Assembly: GCF_016107685.1 (NCBI RefSeq)
Contig: NZ_JABASY010000001.1
Span: forward strand, 276,187-340,186
Source of the DNA: Brevibacterium yomogidense
GTDB lineage: Bacteria; Actinomycetota; Actinomycetes; Actinomycetales; Brevibacteriaceae
DNA length: 64,000 bases
Direction: 5' to 3'
Below, piece after piece: positions 33,943 through 42,600 of this stretch (position 1 is the stretch's first letter; every line of letters begins with the position of its first letter). The notes beneath the pieces are model-generated. The model worked only from the letters and a program-made list of their open reading frames with translations, was not told the DNA's origin and made no database searches. The position numbers were made by a program, and so were the translations under genes.

Positions 33943-34775
33943 CGGAGGCTGCCGTCGGGCTCGTCCTCGGGGAGGCTCAGGGCGAAGACCGGGTCGAGGG
34001 TCCGCGGGTGGCGGAGGATTTCCGCGTCGACCCCGTAGACCTCCCGAATAGTGTCCGGGACGAGGACGCTTCCCGGATGTCCGGTCGCGTGGAGGGCCCC
34101 GTCGCGCAGCACGACGACCTCGTCGCAGACGCTGCCGGCGTGGGACAGGTCGTGCAGGGCGGTGACGATGGTGATCCCCTCGTCCGCGAGTGCGCGCAGC
34201 AGGTGCAGGATGCTCAGCTGCGCGTGCGGGTCCAGGTGGTTCGTCGGTTCGTCGAGCAGGAGCAGCTCCGGCTCCTGCGCGAGCGCCCGAGCCAGCCCGA
34301 CCCGCTGCCGCTGGCCCCCCGACAGCGTCGTGTAGGTGCGGTCGGCGAACCGCGCGCAATCCGCGACCTCCATCGCGTACTCGACGCGCGCCGCGTCATC
34401 CGGGGTCGGTCCGCCGAACCGGAAGGTCGGCTGGTGCGGGACCCGCCCCAGTTCGACGACGTCGCGGACGGTCAGCGGTTCCGCGGTGTGGGCGTTCTGC
34501 TCGACGAGGGCGAGCAGGCGTGCGCGCCTCCGGGCGGAGAGTCGGAGCAGGTCGTGTCCGCCCCAGCGGACGGTGCCGGACGCTGCGGGCACCACCCCCG
34601 CGAGCGCCCGGAGGAACGTGGACTTCCCCGCCCCGTTGGGGCCGATCACGCCGGTCACGGATCCTCGGGGCAGCGAGACGCTCACCCCCTGGACGATCGG
34701 CGCGCCGCCCAGTTCGATCGTGAGTCCCTCGACGGCGAGTCCGTGGCCGGTGAGTCCTTCGCCGGTGAGTCCCAT
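33867..34775 (-). CDS. ABC transporter ATP-binding protein, F420-0 importer type
   Basis: 302 aa. FecE/BtuD-like ATPase: GPNGAGKSTFLRALAG, LSGGQRQRVGLARALAQ, LLLLDEPTNHLDPHAQ and TALHDLSHAG. N-terminal repeat MGLTGEGLTGHGL comes from a short DNA repeat. Coupled to the permease (1-nt stop/start overlap). The three-gene cassette next to cofE and an F420-dependent dehydrogenase is the arrangement for which F420-0 ABC importers were proposed (TIGR03868/03869/03873). The C-terminal 25 residues overlap the convergent LLM gene. Confidence 0.85.
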   Translation of the reverse strand: MGLTGEGLTGHGLAVEGLTIELGGAPIVQGVSVSLPRGSVTGVIGPNGAGKSTFLRALAGVVPAASGTVRWGGHDLLRLSARRRARLLALVEQNAHTAEPLTVRDVVELGRVPHQPTFRFGGPTPDDAARVEYAMEVADCARFADRTYTTLSGGQRQRVGLARALAQEPELLLLDEPTNHLDPHAQLSILHLLRALADEGITIVTALHDLSHAGSVCDEVVVLRDGALHATGHPGSVLVPDTIREVYGVDAEILRHPRTLDPVFALSLPEDEPDGSLRQESRSPGRTLVPNASTHARWSSPT

Positions 34776-35857
34776 CAGGACCCTCCCTTCCGCCGTGCCA
34801 GCAGCAGCGCGAAGACGGGGGCGCCGATGACGGCCGTCACGATGCCCACCGGCAGCTCCCGCGGGTCGAACGCGGTCCGGGCCGCGGTGTCCGCCCAGAT
34901 GAGCAGGACCGCGCCGGTGAGTGCGGACACCGGCAGGAGTGTGCGGTAGCCGGGGCCCACGAGGAGTCGTGCCGCATGGGGGATCACGAGGCCGATGAAG
35001 CCGATCGCCCCGCTCATCGACACGAGGACCCCGGTGAGCACGGCGGTGCCTGAGAGCATGAGCCAGCGCACGGCTGTGACCCGCACTCCCAGCGCTGCGG
35101 CGGCCGCATCCCCGAACGCGAAGGCGTCGAGCAGCCGGGCCGATGCGGCGATGGGCACCCCGACGACGACGAGCGCGGCGGCGGCGAGCGCGGTCTGGTT
35201 CCACTGCACTCCGCTGAGGGAGCCCATGAGCCAGCTCAGGATGTCGCGGTAGGAGTCCCCCTGCGCGTGCCAGAAGATGAGCAGGCTCGTGAGGGCGCCG
35301 CCCAGCGAGGACACGGCCACCCCGGCGAGGATCGTGCGCGCCGGGGTGAGTCCTCCGGCCAGGTGTGCGAGTCCCAGCGTCGCGAGCAGTGCGGCCATCG
35401 CGCCGATGAAGGCGGCGGCGGGCAGCAGCGCCTGCGTGCCGATGAGGAGTGCGACGACGGCACCGACCGAGGCGCCCGACGACAGGCCCAGGAGGTACGG
35501 GTCGGCGAGCGGGTTGCGGGTCGTCGCCTGCATGACGGCGCCGCAGAGCGCCAGCCCCGCCCCCACTGCGGCTGCCGCGAGCACCCGCGGCAGCCGGAGG
35601 CTCCAGATGATGCCCTCCTCGATCGGGGTCAGTCCCGGGTCCGCCCCGCCCCACCGGGACAGGACACTCGCCACGACGTCGCCCACCGTGAGGTCCGCAG
35701 GCCCCATCGTCACGGCGACGCCGATCGACAGGGCGAGCGCGACGACCAGGAGCACCCCGATGGCGATCGGGCGGAGGGAGCCCCCGGCGGGCGGCAGGTC
35801 GCCGGCCCCGCGGACGGTGACCGCGGGGCGCAGTCGGGGCGGCCTCGTCGCAGTCAT
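34775..35857 (-). CDS. ABC transporter permease, BtuC/FecCD family (F420-0 importer type)
   Basis: 360 aa with about 9-10 membrane segments. LPRVLAAAAVGAGLALCGAVMQATTRNPLADPYLLGLSSGASVGA and the later HAARLLVGPGYRTLLPVSALTGAVLL are the conserved FecCD motifs. The stop overlaps the ATPase start and the start overlaps the binding-protein stop by 4 nt, so the order is binding protein, permease, ATPase. The family alone would suggest siderophore or cobalamin uptake; the F420 context makes a deazaflavin substrate more likely. Confidence 0.87.
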   Translation of the reverse strand: MTATRPPRLRPAVTVRGAGDLPPAGGSLRPIAIGVLLVVALALSIGVAVTMGPADLTVGDVVASVLSRWGGADPGLTPIEEGIIWSLRLPRVLAAAAVGAGLALCGAVMQATTRNPLADPYLLGLSSGASVGAVVALLIGTQALLPAAAFIGAMAALLATLGLAHLAGGLTPARTILAGVAVSSLGGALTSLLIFWHAQGDSYRDILSWLMGSLSGVQWNQTALAAAALVVVGVPIAASARLLDAFAFGDAAAAALGVRVTAVRWLMLSGTAVLTGVLVSMSGAIGFIGLVIPHAARLLVGPGYRTLLPVSALTGAVLLIWADTAARTAFDPRELPVGIVTAVIGAPVFALLLARRKGGS

Positions 35858-36867
35858 CCGCGCTGCGCCTCGAGCTGGCCCGCCAGCTCCGTCACCGCGT
35901 CGGCACTGCGCACGCCGGCCTCACTCGCGGCGAACGGCAGGCGGAGGTAGCTGCCCGACCGGACCGCGCGCAGCTCGGAGGTCACCGGGCTGCTCTCCAG
36001 CCGGGCGATCTTGTCCTCAGCGGTGTTCCAGTCGGCGTCGATGAGGACGATGACCTCCGGGTCCGCCTCCGCGATGACCTCCCAGCTCAGGCTGGTCCAC
36101 GTGTCGTCGACGTCCGCCGCGATGTTCTCGAGCCCCAGCTCCTCCATGATCATCGCCGGCGCACCGCTGCCGGCACCCACGTACGGGGTGTCCGTGCCGG
36201 ACGAGTACCAGAGGGCCGTGGGCGCAACGTCCGCGGGCACGACCGCGTCGACGATGTCGCGCTGCTCTGCGACGAGATCCTCCGCGGCCTGCTCAGCTCC
36301 GAAGATCGCACCGGCTTCGAGGATGTCGTCGAAGACGTCCTCGAACTCCAGCTTCTCCGGCTTGTACCCCTTCTCCTGACACGCGGAAGGTGCCACGTAC
36401 GTGGAGACTCCGAACGAGTGGAGTGAGTCCCGGTCCCCCGCACCGTCGGCGGAGAACGCGGATTCCCACCCCGCGAAGACGAAGTCCGGCTCCAGGTCGA
36501 GCACCACCTCCTGCGAGGGGACGTCGTCGGACACCTCCGGCACGCCGTCCGCCGCAGCCGCGAGCGCTTGCGGGAGCGGGCCGTCCGCGAAGGCGGAGCC
36601 CACGAGCCGGTCCCCGAGTCCCAGGGAGAGGACGAGTTCCGTCGCGGTCGACTTGATGGTGAGGATCCGTTCGGGAGGCTGGGCGACCTCGACGGCGGTG
36701 CCGCAGTTGTCGAGCTCGAGCGGATAGCCGGAGTCCCCGGTGCCCGAGGCTGCATCATCGGTGGCGGGGGCACCCTCTGCCGCGGACGGGCCGGGAGCCT
36801 CACCGCCGCAGGCGGTGAGCAGGAGCGCGGCGGCCAGGAATGCAGGGGCAGAGCGGAATGAGCGCAT
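35854..36867 (-). CDS. Substrate-binding lipoprotein, putative F420-0 ABC importer
   Basis: 337 aa. Signal peptide with lipobox LLLTACGG (Cys near residue 20), then a Ser/Thr/Asp-rich tether and a BtuF/FecB-like domain: CGTAVEVAQPPERILTIKS, ELVLSLGLGDRLVGSAF, LEPDFVFAGWESAFS, LWYSSGTDTPYVGAGSGAP and NIAADVDDTWTSLSWE. The stretches TIKSTATELVLSLGLGDRLVG and YSSGTDTPYVGAGSGAP resemble the actinobacterial F420-0-binding subfamily as I remember it, and are not typical siderophore binders. The ATG at 36867 is the signal-peptide start; longer frames add non-signal sequence. Confidence 0.82.
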   Translation of the reverse strand: MRSFRSAPAFLAAALLLTACGGEAPGPSAAEGAPATDDAASGTGDSGYPLELDNCGTAVEVAQPPERILTIKSTATELVLSLGLGDRLVGSAFADGPLPQALAAAADGVPEVSDDVPSQEVVLDLEPDFVFAGWESAFSADGAGDRDSLHSFGVSTYVAPSACQEKGYKPEKLEFEDVFDDILEAGAIFGAEQAAEDLVAEQRDIVDAVVPADVAPTALWYSSGTDTPYVGAGSGAPAMIMEELGLENIAADVDDTWTSLSWEVIAEADPEVIVLIDADWNTAEDKIARLESSPVTSELRAVRSGSYLRLPFAASEAGVRSADAVTELAGQLEAQRG

Positions 36868-37040
36868 GAGTCCTCGTTGACACATCGGTGAGAGGGAAGA
36901 CGGGTCGAAGTGCGCGACCGCAGTTCCAACGGCGAAGACTGCCGCTCGCCACCCGCTGTCGGGGTGGAATCCGTGGGCAGAGCGTCCCACTGCCGTGGAT
37001 ACTACGCGATGAGTGCGATCTCGAGAAGGCCCCCACGCCT

Positions 37041-37051
37041 GACAATGTGTC
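37041..37051. promoter_or_regulatory. GACA-ATG-TGTC palindrome in the lysR / binding-protein gap
   Basis: Perfect 4-3-4 inverted repeat 32 bp upstream of the lysR start in the 215-bp divergent gap. Possible LysR-type autoregulatory site; short enough to arise by chance. Confidence 0.25.
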
Positions 37052-37070
37052 CTGCACCATCCCTCCGTGG

Positions 37071-37076
37071 CACTAT
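37071..37076 (+). promoter_or_regulatory. -10-like box CACTAT of a probable leaderless promoter (lysR)
   Basis: CACTAT ends 6 nt before the ATG of the lysR gene, with no Shine-Dalgarno sequence in between. Confidence 0.35.
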
Positions 37077-37082
37077 CGACAC

Positions 37083-37991
37083 ATGGAGTTCCCGTTCACG
37101 CTCAACCAGCTTCGCTACTTCAACGAGGTGGCGCGCCACGAGAGCATGAGGATCGCAGCGGAGGAACTCCACGTGTCCCAATCGGCGGTGTCGACCGCCA
37201 TCGCGCAGCTGGAGCGGGGGCTGCACGTGCAGCTCTTCATCCGCCAGCGGAACCGCAGCGTGACGCTCTCGTCTGCCGGCCGTCGCTTCGCAGCCCAGAC
37301 CCGCGTCTTCCTCGCCCGGGCGGAGGCCCTGAGCGAGCAGGGATCCCTGCTGGGCGGGACTCTGAGCGGCCGTCTGACGGTGGGCGTGTACGCGCCCATC
37401 GCCCCGTTCCGCTTCCCCCGCGTGCTCACCTCGTTCGAGCAGCAGTACCCCGGAGTGGACGTCGACCTGGTCGCGGGTGACCTGGAGGTGGTCCGCAGCG
37501 CGCTCGTCGGCGGCGAGTGCGAGGTCGCGCTCATGTACGGGCACGGGCTGGGCCCGGGCTTCGAGACGCGGGTCCTCGAGAAGGTCCGCCCCCATGTCTT
37601 CGTCTCCACCGACCACCCGCTGGCGGAGAGCGGTGCCGTGCACCTGGCCGAATTCTCCGACGAGCCGTTCATCCAGCTCGACCTGCCCTATTCGCGCGAC
37701 TACTACGATCAGCTGTTCCGCCTCGTGGGCGTCGCCCCGCAAGTGCGGTACCGCTTCAACGACTACGAGACGGTCCGGTCGTTCGCGGCGATGGGGCACG
37801 GGTACGCGGTCCTCAACCAGCACCCCACGCGTGCCACGTACTCCGGTGCGGAGCTCGTCGCCCTCGACCTGCTCGACGAGCTGCCCGGCATCGAGGTGAT
37901 GGCCGTCTGGCCGGAGCACACGCGCCTGACCCGCCGGGCCGACGCCTTCGTCCGTGCGTGCCTCGAGAACTACCTCCCCTCAGCGGACTGA
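37083..37991 (+). CDS. LysR family transcriptional regulator
   Basis: 302 aa. N-terminal winged HTH: FTLNQLRYFNEVARHESMRIAAEELHVSQSAVSTAIAQLERGL, then the effector-binding domain starting GRLTVGVYAPIAPFRFPRVL. It lies between the F420-0-type importer (divergent) and the NCS1/dihydropyrimidinase operon (same strand, 260 bp downstream), so it could control either; the conserved element before the permease is the more distinctive target. The effector is unknown. Longer frames upstream have no coding character. Confidence 0.9.
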   Translation: MEFPFTLNQLRYFNEVARHESMRIAAEELHVSQSAVSTAIAQLERGLHVQLFIRQRNRSVTLSSAGRRFAAQTRVFLARAEALSEQGSLLGGTLSGRLTVGVYAPIAPFRFPRVLTSFEQQYPGVDVDLVAGDLEVVRSALVGGECEVALMYGHGLGPGFETRVLEKVRPHVFVSTDHPLAESGAVHLAEFSDEPFIQLDLPYSRDYYDQLFRLVGVAPQVRYRFNDYETVRSFAAMGHGYAVLNQHPTRATYSGAELVALDLLDELPGIEVMAVWPEHTRLTRRADAFVRACLENYLPSAD

Positions 37992-38053
37992 CGGTCCGCG
38001 GGAGGGGCAGCCGGTTCCACGACGATGGGCGTCCCGACAACCCCGCTTCCCGA

Positions 38054-38108
38054 CGGCTCATCGATTTCGGTGGCGAGCCTGTCCACAACTGTTCGTTAGA
38101 CACGTCAC
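38054..38108 (+). promoter_or_regulatory. Conserved 55-bp promoter/operator element, copy 2 (NCS1/dihydropyrimidinase operon)
   Basis: 47 of 55 positions match the minus-strand element at 30166-30220; see that entry for the invariant blocks. In both copies an ATGGA occurs exactly 15 nt downstream (here at 38124, in frame with the permease). Confidence 0.7.
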
Positions 38109-38252
38109 ATTCCAGCCGACACGATGGAGGAACTCCGGCCGGACCTGGCGGAGGCGGAAACGGATCCCGGCATCCAGGCCGATGCAGAGTCGCATCCCCC
38201 CGTCCCCCTCCGAAGACCTCAGGGCCGACCCCATCCCGGAAAGAGGCCGATG

Positions 38253-39737
38253 ATGTCCGCTGTGCTTGCCCGCTCCACCAGGCTCTACAACAAGGAGCTC
38301 ACGCCCGAATCGGCGACGAACACGTGGAAGACCCTGAATCTCTTCAACTGGTGGATGGCCGGTTGGCACTCGATGGCCGGCTACACGATGGCGATCGGGC
38401 TGTTCGCGTTCGGGCTCTCCGGCTGGCAGGCGATCATCGCGTTCATCGCCGGTGCGATCATCCTCTACGGCCTCAACAACCTCACCGGGGTGGCCGGCCA
38501 GCGGGAGAAGGTGCCGTTCCCCGTGTTCGCCCGCGCGAGCTTCGGGGTGTTCGGTGCGAACATCCCCGCCGTGCTCCGCGCGATCGTCGCCGTGTTCTGG
38601 TACGGCATCCAGACCTACCTCGCGTCGGCCGCTGTCATGATCCTCGTCCTCAAGATCGCGCCGGGGACCGCCCCGCTGACGGAGAGCACGTTCCTGGGGC
38701 TGTCCTCGCTCGGCTGGATCTGCTTCCTGGCCCTGTCCCTGCTGCAGTGGGCGGTGCTCCTGGCCGGCCTGGAGACGGTCCGTCGCCTCACCGACTTCGC
38801 GGGCCCCACCATCTGGGTCGCGGTGCTCGCACTCGCGGTGTGGATGCTGGCCCGCGCGGGCTGGACGATCGACCTGTCCGCGGTCACCACCCCGGAGACC
38901 CCGTCGGCGGGACGACAGGTGCTGGGCGTCGCCTCTGCCGCGTTCATCGTCGCCGCCTACATGGCGGGCCCGTCGCTCAACTTCGCCGACTTCACCCGGA
39001 ACGCTCCGTCCGAGCAGTCGGTGCGTCGCGGGAATGCGCTGGGACTCCTCATCAACGCGTCCCTCTTCGGCATCGTCTCCGTCATCATCGCGCTGTCCGC
39101 GCACACCGTGTACGGGGACGAGTCGCGGGACCTGGTCGACCTCGTCCGCGACATCGACAACGTGACGGTCCTCCTCGTGACGATCATCGCGGTGTCCGTC
39201 GCGACGGCGGGCGTCAACATCATCTGCAACTTCGTGGCGCCGGTGTACGACCTCATCAACATCCGGCCGGAATGGTTCACCTTCCGCCGCGCGGGCACCC
39301 TCGTCGCCGTGCTGTCGGTCGCCGTCACCCCCTGGAACCTCTTCTCCAGCCCGGTGATCGTGAATCAGCTCATCGGCGGCATCGGTGCCTTCATGGGGCC
39401 GCTCTTCGGCATCATCACCGTCGACTACTACATCCTGCGCGCACGGCGCCTCCACGCGGAGTCGCTGTTCAGCGACGATCCGAACGGCGTCTACTTCTAC
39501 CGCCGCGGGTACAACCCGCGGGCGATCATCGCGCTCATCGCCGGGGGTTCGATCTCCCTGCTGCTCACCTTCGTGCCCGCGTGGTCGGACGCCGTGCCGT
39601 TCGCGTGGCCGGCCGGGATCGTCGTGGGCGGCCTCGCCTATGCGCTGCTCTGCCGCTGGGCACCGCTGCCCGCCCACCCCGAACCGTCGGCTTCGCAGGC
39701 CGACCCTCCCGCCGAGGCCCCGGTCCGGGCGCGATGA
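38253..39737 (+). CDS. NCS1 family permease (hydantoin/pyrimidine/allantoin type)
   Basis: 494 aa with about 12 membrane segments. STRLYNKELTPESATNTWKTLNLFNWWMAG is the NCS1 opening; PVFARASFGVFGANIPAVLRAIVAVFWYGIQTY and SVAVTPWNLF are further family motifs, as in Mhp1 and PucI. Likely imports a hydantoin-like compound, uracil or dihydropyrimidine for the enzyme 40 bp downstream. Start chosen at the second ATG of ATGATG, six bases after AAGAGG; the first ATG (38250) or an in-frame ATG at 38124 giving 43 extra residues are alternatives. Confidence 0.88.
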   Translation: MSAVLARSTRLYNKELTPESATNTWKTLNLFNWWMAGWHSMAGYTMAIGLFAFGLSGWQAIIAFIAGAIILYGLNNLTGVAGQREKVPFPVFARASFGVFGANIPAVLRAIVAVFWYGIQTYLASAAVMILVLKIAPGTAPLTESTFLGLSSLGWICFLALSLLQWAVLLAGLETVRRLTDFAGPTIWVAVLALAVWMLARAGWTIDLSAVTTPETPSAGRQVLGVASAAFIVAAYMAGPSLNFADFTRNAPSEQSVRRGNALGLLINASLFGIVSVIIALSAHTVYGDESRDLVDLVRDIDNVTVLLVTIIAVSVATAGVNIICNFVAPVYDLINIRPEWFTFRRAGTLVAVLSVAVTPWNLFSSPVIVNQLIGGIGAFMGPLFGIITVDYYILRARRLHAESLFSDDPNGVYFYRRGYNPRAIIALIAGGSISLLLTFVPAWSDAVPFAWPAGIVVGGLAYALLCRWAPLPAHPEPSASQADPPAEAPVRAR

Positions 39738-39777
39738 CACTCTCACCATCCATCCCCACCCCACACAGGAGGTCACG

Positions 39778-41211
39778 ATGACTACCACACTCATCACCGG
39801 CGGAACCGTGGTCAACACGACCGGCAGGGTCGAAGCGGACGTCCTCATCGACGGCGAGACGATCGCCGCCGTGCTGCCCCCGGGTTCCCAGCTGCTCGGC
39901 TCGGATCTGAAGCGGACCGTCGACAAGGTCATCGACGCGAGCGGGAAGTACGTGCTGCCGGGCGGCGTCGACGCCCACACGCACATGGAGATGCCGTTCG
40001 GCGGGACGTTCGCCGCGGACACCTTCGAGACCGGCACGCGTGCGGCCGCCTACGGCGGGACCACGACGATCATCGACTTCATCACGCAGTATCCGGAGCA
40101 GCGGGTCATGGACCAGTACAACCTGTGGCACGAGAAGGCCGCGGGCAACTGTGCGATCGACTACGGGTTCCACCAGATCCTCTCCGACATCCAGCCCGAA
40201 TCGCTCACCGCGATGGACGAGCTCGTCGACGAGGGCGTCACGAGCTTCAAGCTGTTCATGGCGTACAAGGGGGTCTTCCTGTCCGACGACGGCCAGATCT
40301 TCCGCGCGTTCCAGAAGGGCGCGGACAACGGCGCGCTCATGATGATGCACGCGGAGAACGGCTCCGTCATCGACGTCCTGGTCCAGCAGGCGATCGAGCG
40401 CGGGGAGACGGGCCCCATCAACCACGGCCTCACCCGGCCGTGGCAGATGGAGGAGGAGGCGACGCACCGGGCGATCATGATCGCGGACGTCGCGAACTGC
40501 CCGCTGTACTTCGTCCATGTGACGGCGAAGCAGGCGGCCACGCAGATCGCCGAGGCCCGGGGCCGCGGCGCGAACGTGTTCGGCGAGACCTGCCCCCAGT
40601 ACCTGTACTTCAGCCTCGAGGACCAGCTGGGTGCCCACAGTGAGGAGTGGGGTGAGTTCGAGGGCGCCAAGTGGGTCGCCTCGCCTCCGCTGCGGTCGAA
40701 GCACGAGGGCCACCAGGAGTTCCTGTGGAAGGCTCTGCGGACGGACGAGCTGCAGATGGTGTCGACCGACCACTGCCCGTTCTGCATGAAGGAGCAGAAG
40801 GAGCTGGGCGCGAACGACTTCTCGAAGATCCCCAACGGGTTCGGCACCGTCGAGCACCGCCTCGACCTCCTGTACCAGGGTGTCGTCGACGGGAAGATCA
40901 CCCTGGAGAGGTTCGTCGAGATCACGTCGACGACTCCGGCCCGCATGTTCGGCCTCTACGGCCGCAAGGGCGTCATCCAGCCGGGTGCCGACGGCGACGT
41001 CGTCGTGTACGACCCGGCCGGGCACACGACGATCAGCGCGGACACCGCGCACATGGCCATCGACTACTCCGCGTGGGAGGGCTTCGAGATCGACGGCAAG
41101 GTCGACACCGTCATCAGCCGTGGCAAGGTCGTCGTGCAGAACGACGAGTACCTGGGCCGCAAGGGCGATGGCCAGTACCTCAAGCGCGACACGTCGCAGT
41201 ACCTCGTCTGA
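39778..41211 (+). CDS. hydA: Dihydropyrimidinase (D-hydantoinase)
   Basis: 477 aa. Metal-binding GGVDAHTHMEMPFGG, the stretch TSFKLFMAYKG whose Lys is the one carbamylated in the family, MMMHAENG, YFVHVTAKQAA, ETCPQYL and STDHCPF give the complete cyclic amidohydrolase site. It opens 5,6-dihydrouracil or dihydrothymine to N-carbamoyl-beta-amino acids. Ideal AGGAGGTCACG ribosome binding site. Between the NCS1 permease and the Zn-dependent amidase, so import, ring opening and decarbamoylation are co-encoded. Confidence 0.94.
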   Translation: MTTTLITGGTVVNTTGRVEADVLIDGETIAAVLPPGSQLLGSDLKRTVDKVIDASGKYVLPGGVDAHTHMEMPFGGTFAADTFETGTRAAAYGGTTTIIDFITQYPEQRVMDQYNLWHEKAAGNCAIDYGFHQILSDIQPESLTAMDELVDEGVTSFKLFMAYKGVFLSDDGQIFRAFQKGADNGALMMMHAENGSVIDVLVQQAIERGETGPINHGLTRPWQMEEEATHRAIMIADVANCPLYFVHVTAKQAATQIAEARGRGANVFGETCPQYLYFSLEDQLGAHSEEWGEFEGAKWVASPPLRSKHEGHQEFLWKALRTDELQMVSTDHCPFCMKEQKELGANDFSKIPNGFGTVEHRLDLLYQGVVDGKITLERFVEITSTTPARMFGLYGRKGVIQPGADGDVVVYDPAGHTTISADTAHMAIDYSAWEGFEIDGKVDTVISRGKVVVQNDEYLGRKGDGQYLKRDTSQYLV

Positions 41212-41221
41212 ACTAGGAGAC

Positions 41222-42529
41222 ATGACAGTGACCACTACCCCTGAAGACGCCTTCCTCTCCGACTTCCACGAGGTCGCGACGATCGGTGCGACGGACGCCG
41301 GCGGTGTCGAGCGGCAGGCGGCGACGCCGATGGACATGGAGACCCGCAACTGGTTCAAGGCTTTCGCCCAGGAGCGGGGGTGGGAGACCGGCGTCGACGG
41401 GATCGGGAACCTCTTCGCCCGCGTGCCGCTGGTCGCAGGCGGCGACGGTCCGGCCGACGTGATCCTCGCCGGCTCCCACCTCGATTCGCAGCCGAAGGGC
41501 GGGCGGTTCGACGGCGCCTACGGTGTGATCGCCGCACTGCACGCGGCCGCGCAGATCGAACGCCGGGTGCGCGACGGTGAGATCGCGGCGAAGTACGACC
41601 TCGTCGTCGTCGACTGGTTCAACGAGGAGGGCGGGCGGTTCCCCCCGTCCATCATGGGAAGCTCCGTCTACGCGGGCCTCATGGACAGGGACCAGATGCT
41701 GCAGGTGAAGGACCTCGAGGGGGTGAGCGTCCGCGACGCACTCGAGGGGATCGGCTACCTCGGTTCGGATGAGGATCCGGGCGTGCCCCGCGTCGACACC
41801 GTGCGGGGATACGCGGAGATCCACATCGAGCAGGGGCGGATCCTCGAGCGCGAAGGGCTGCCGCTGGGGGCGGTGGACTCGTCCTGGTACACCCAGAAGC
41901 TCGACATCGAGGTGCTGGGCGAGCAGTCCCACACGGGGGCCACCGCCATGGCGGACCGACACGACGCCCTCGTGGGGGCGTCCCACGTCATCCTCCTGTT
42001 CCAGGAGATCTGCGAGCGGTTCCCGGAGGAGACGCTCGTGTCCTCCGTCGGGCAGGTGACGGTCGAACCCAACTCGCCCATCGTCGTGAACTCCCGTGTG
42101 CACCTCGTGGGCGATCTGCGCGCGAACGACCCGCAGATCGTGAAGGACGCGCGGGACTGGATGCTCGACGAGTTCAAGAAGGTGGAGGAGAAGACGGGGC
42201 TGAAGGTCGTGGCGCGCGATTTCGACATCCGCCCCAATCGCTACTACCCGATCGAAGGCGTCGAGCTGCAGGAGAAGGTCGCGGCGGACCGGGGTCTGGA
42301 CATCCGTCGGATGCAGACGATGGCGGGCCACGACTCGGTCGCGATGAACACGGCCACTCCGTCCGTCATGATGTTCATCCCGTCGTTCGAAGGCGTCTCC
42401 CACTGCGAGCGGGAGTTCACCAGCGACGAGGACATGGTGACCGGTGTCCAGGCCCTCACCGATGTGCTGGTGCGCATGCTCGACGGTGCGCTCGACGACG
42501 TGGCCTACCCGGGGACACCGCCCGCCTGA
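41222..42529 (+). CDS. Zn-dependent N-carbamoyl amino acid amidohydrolase (M20 family)
   Basis: 435 aa. Metal-binding LAGSHLDSQPKGGRFDGAYGV (His and Asp ligands) and VVVDWFNEEGGRF (Glu-Glu), then EIHIEQGRILE, GEQSHTGATAMADRHDAL, AGHDSVAMNT and GVSHCEREFTSDED. This is the allantoate/beta-ureidopropionase/N-carbamoyl-L-amino acid hydrolase group. In this operon the likely substrate is N-carbamoyl-beta-alanine. It starts 10 bp after the dihydropyrimidinase stop with TAGGAG before it. This is the second enzyme for that step in the region, beside the nitrilase-type one. Confidence 0.92.
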   Translation: MTVTTTPEDAFLSDFHEVATIGATDAGGVERQAATPMDMETRNWFKAFAQERGWETGVDGIGNLFARVPLVAGGDGPADVILAGSHLDSQPKGGRFDGAYGVIAALHAAAQIERRVRDGEIAAKYDLVVVDWFNEEGGRFPPSIMGSSVYAGLMDRDQMLQVKDLEGVSVRDALEGIGYLGSDEDPGVPRVDTVRGYAEIHIEQGRILEREGLPLGAVDSSWYTQKLDIEVLGEQSHTGATAMADRHDALVGASHVILLFQEICERFPEETLVSSVGQVTVEPNSPIVVNSRVHLVGDLRANDPQIVKDARDWMLDEFKKVEEKTGLKVVARDFDIRPNRYYPIEGVELQEKVAADRGLDIRRMQTMAGHDSVAMNTATPSVMMFIPSFEGVSHCEREFTSDEDMVTGVQALTDVLVRMLDGALDDVAYPGTPPA

Positions 42530-42600
42530 GCCGGAACGTCGGGAGGCGGGTGCCTCGGCATATCCTCGTGAAGAACCGATAACGATTCTAAGGAAGCCCC

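Noticed and set aside
33867..36867. Siderophore or vitamin B12 importer
   Set aside because: FecCD/BtuC family membership allows it, but binding-protein motifs and the cof gene neighbourhood fit the F420-0 subfamily better. Kept as the alternative.
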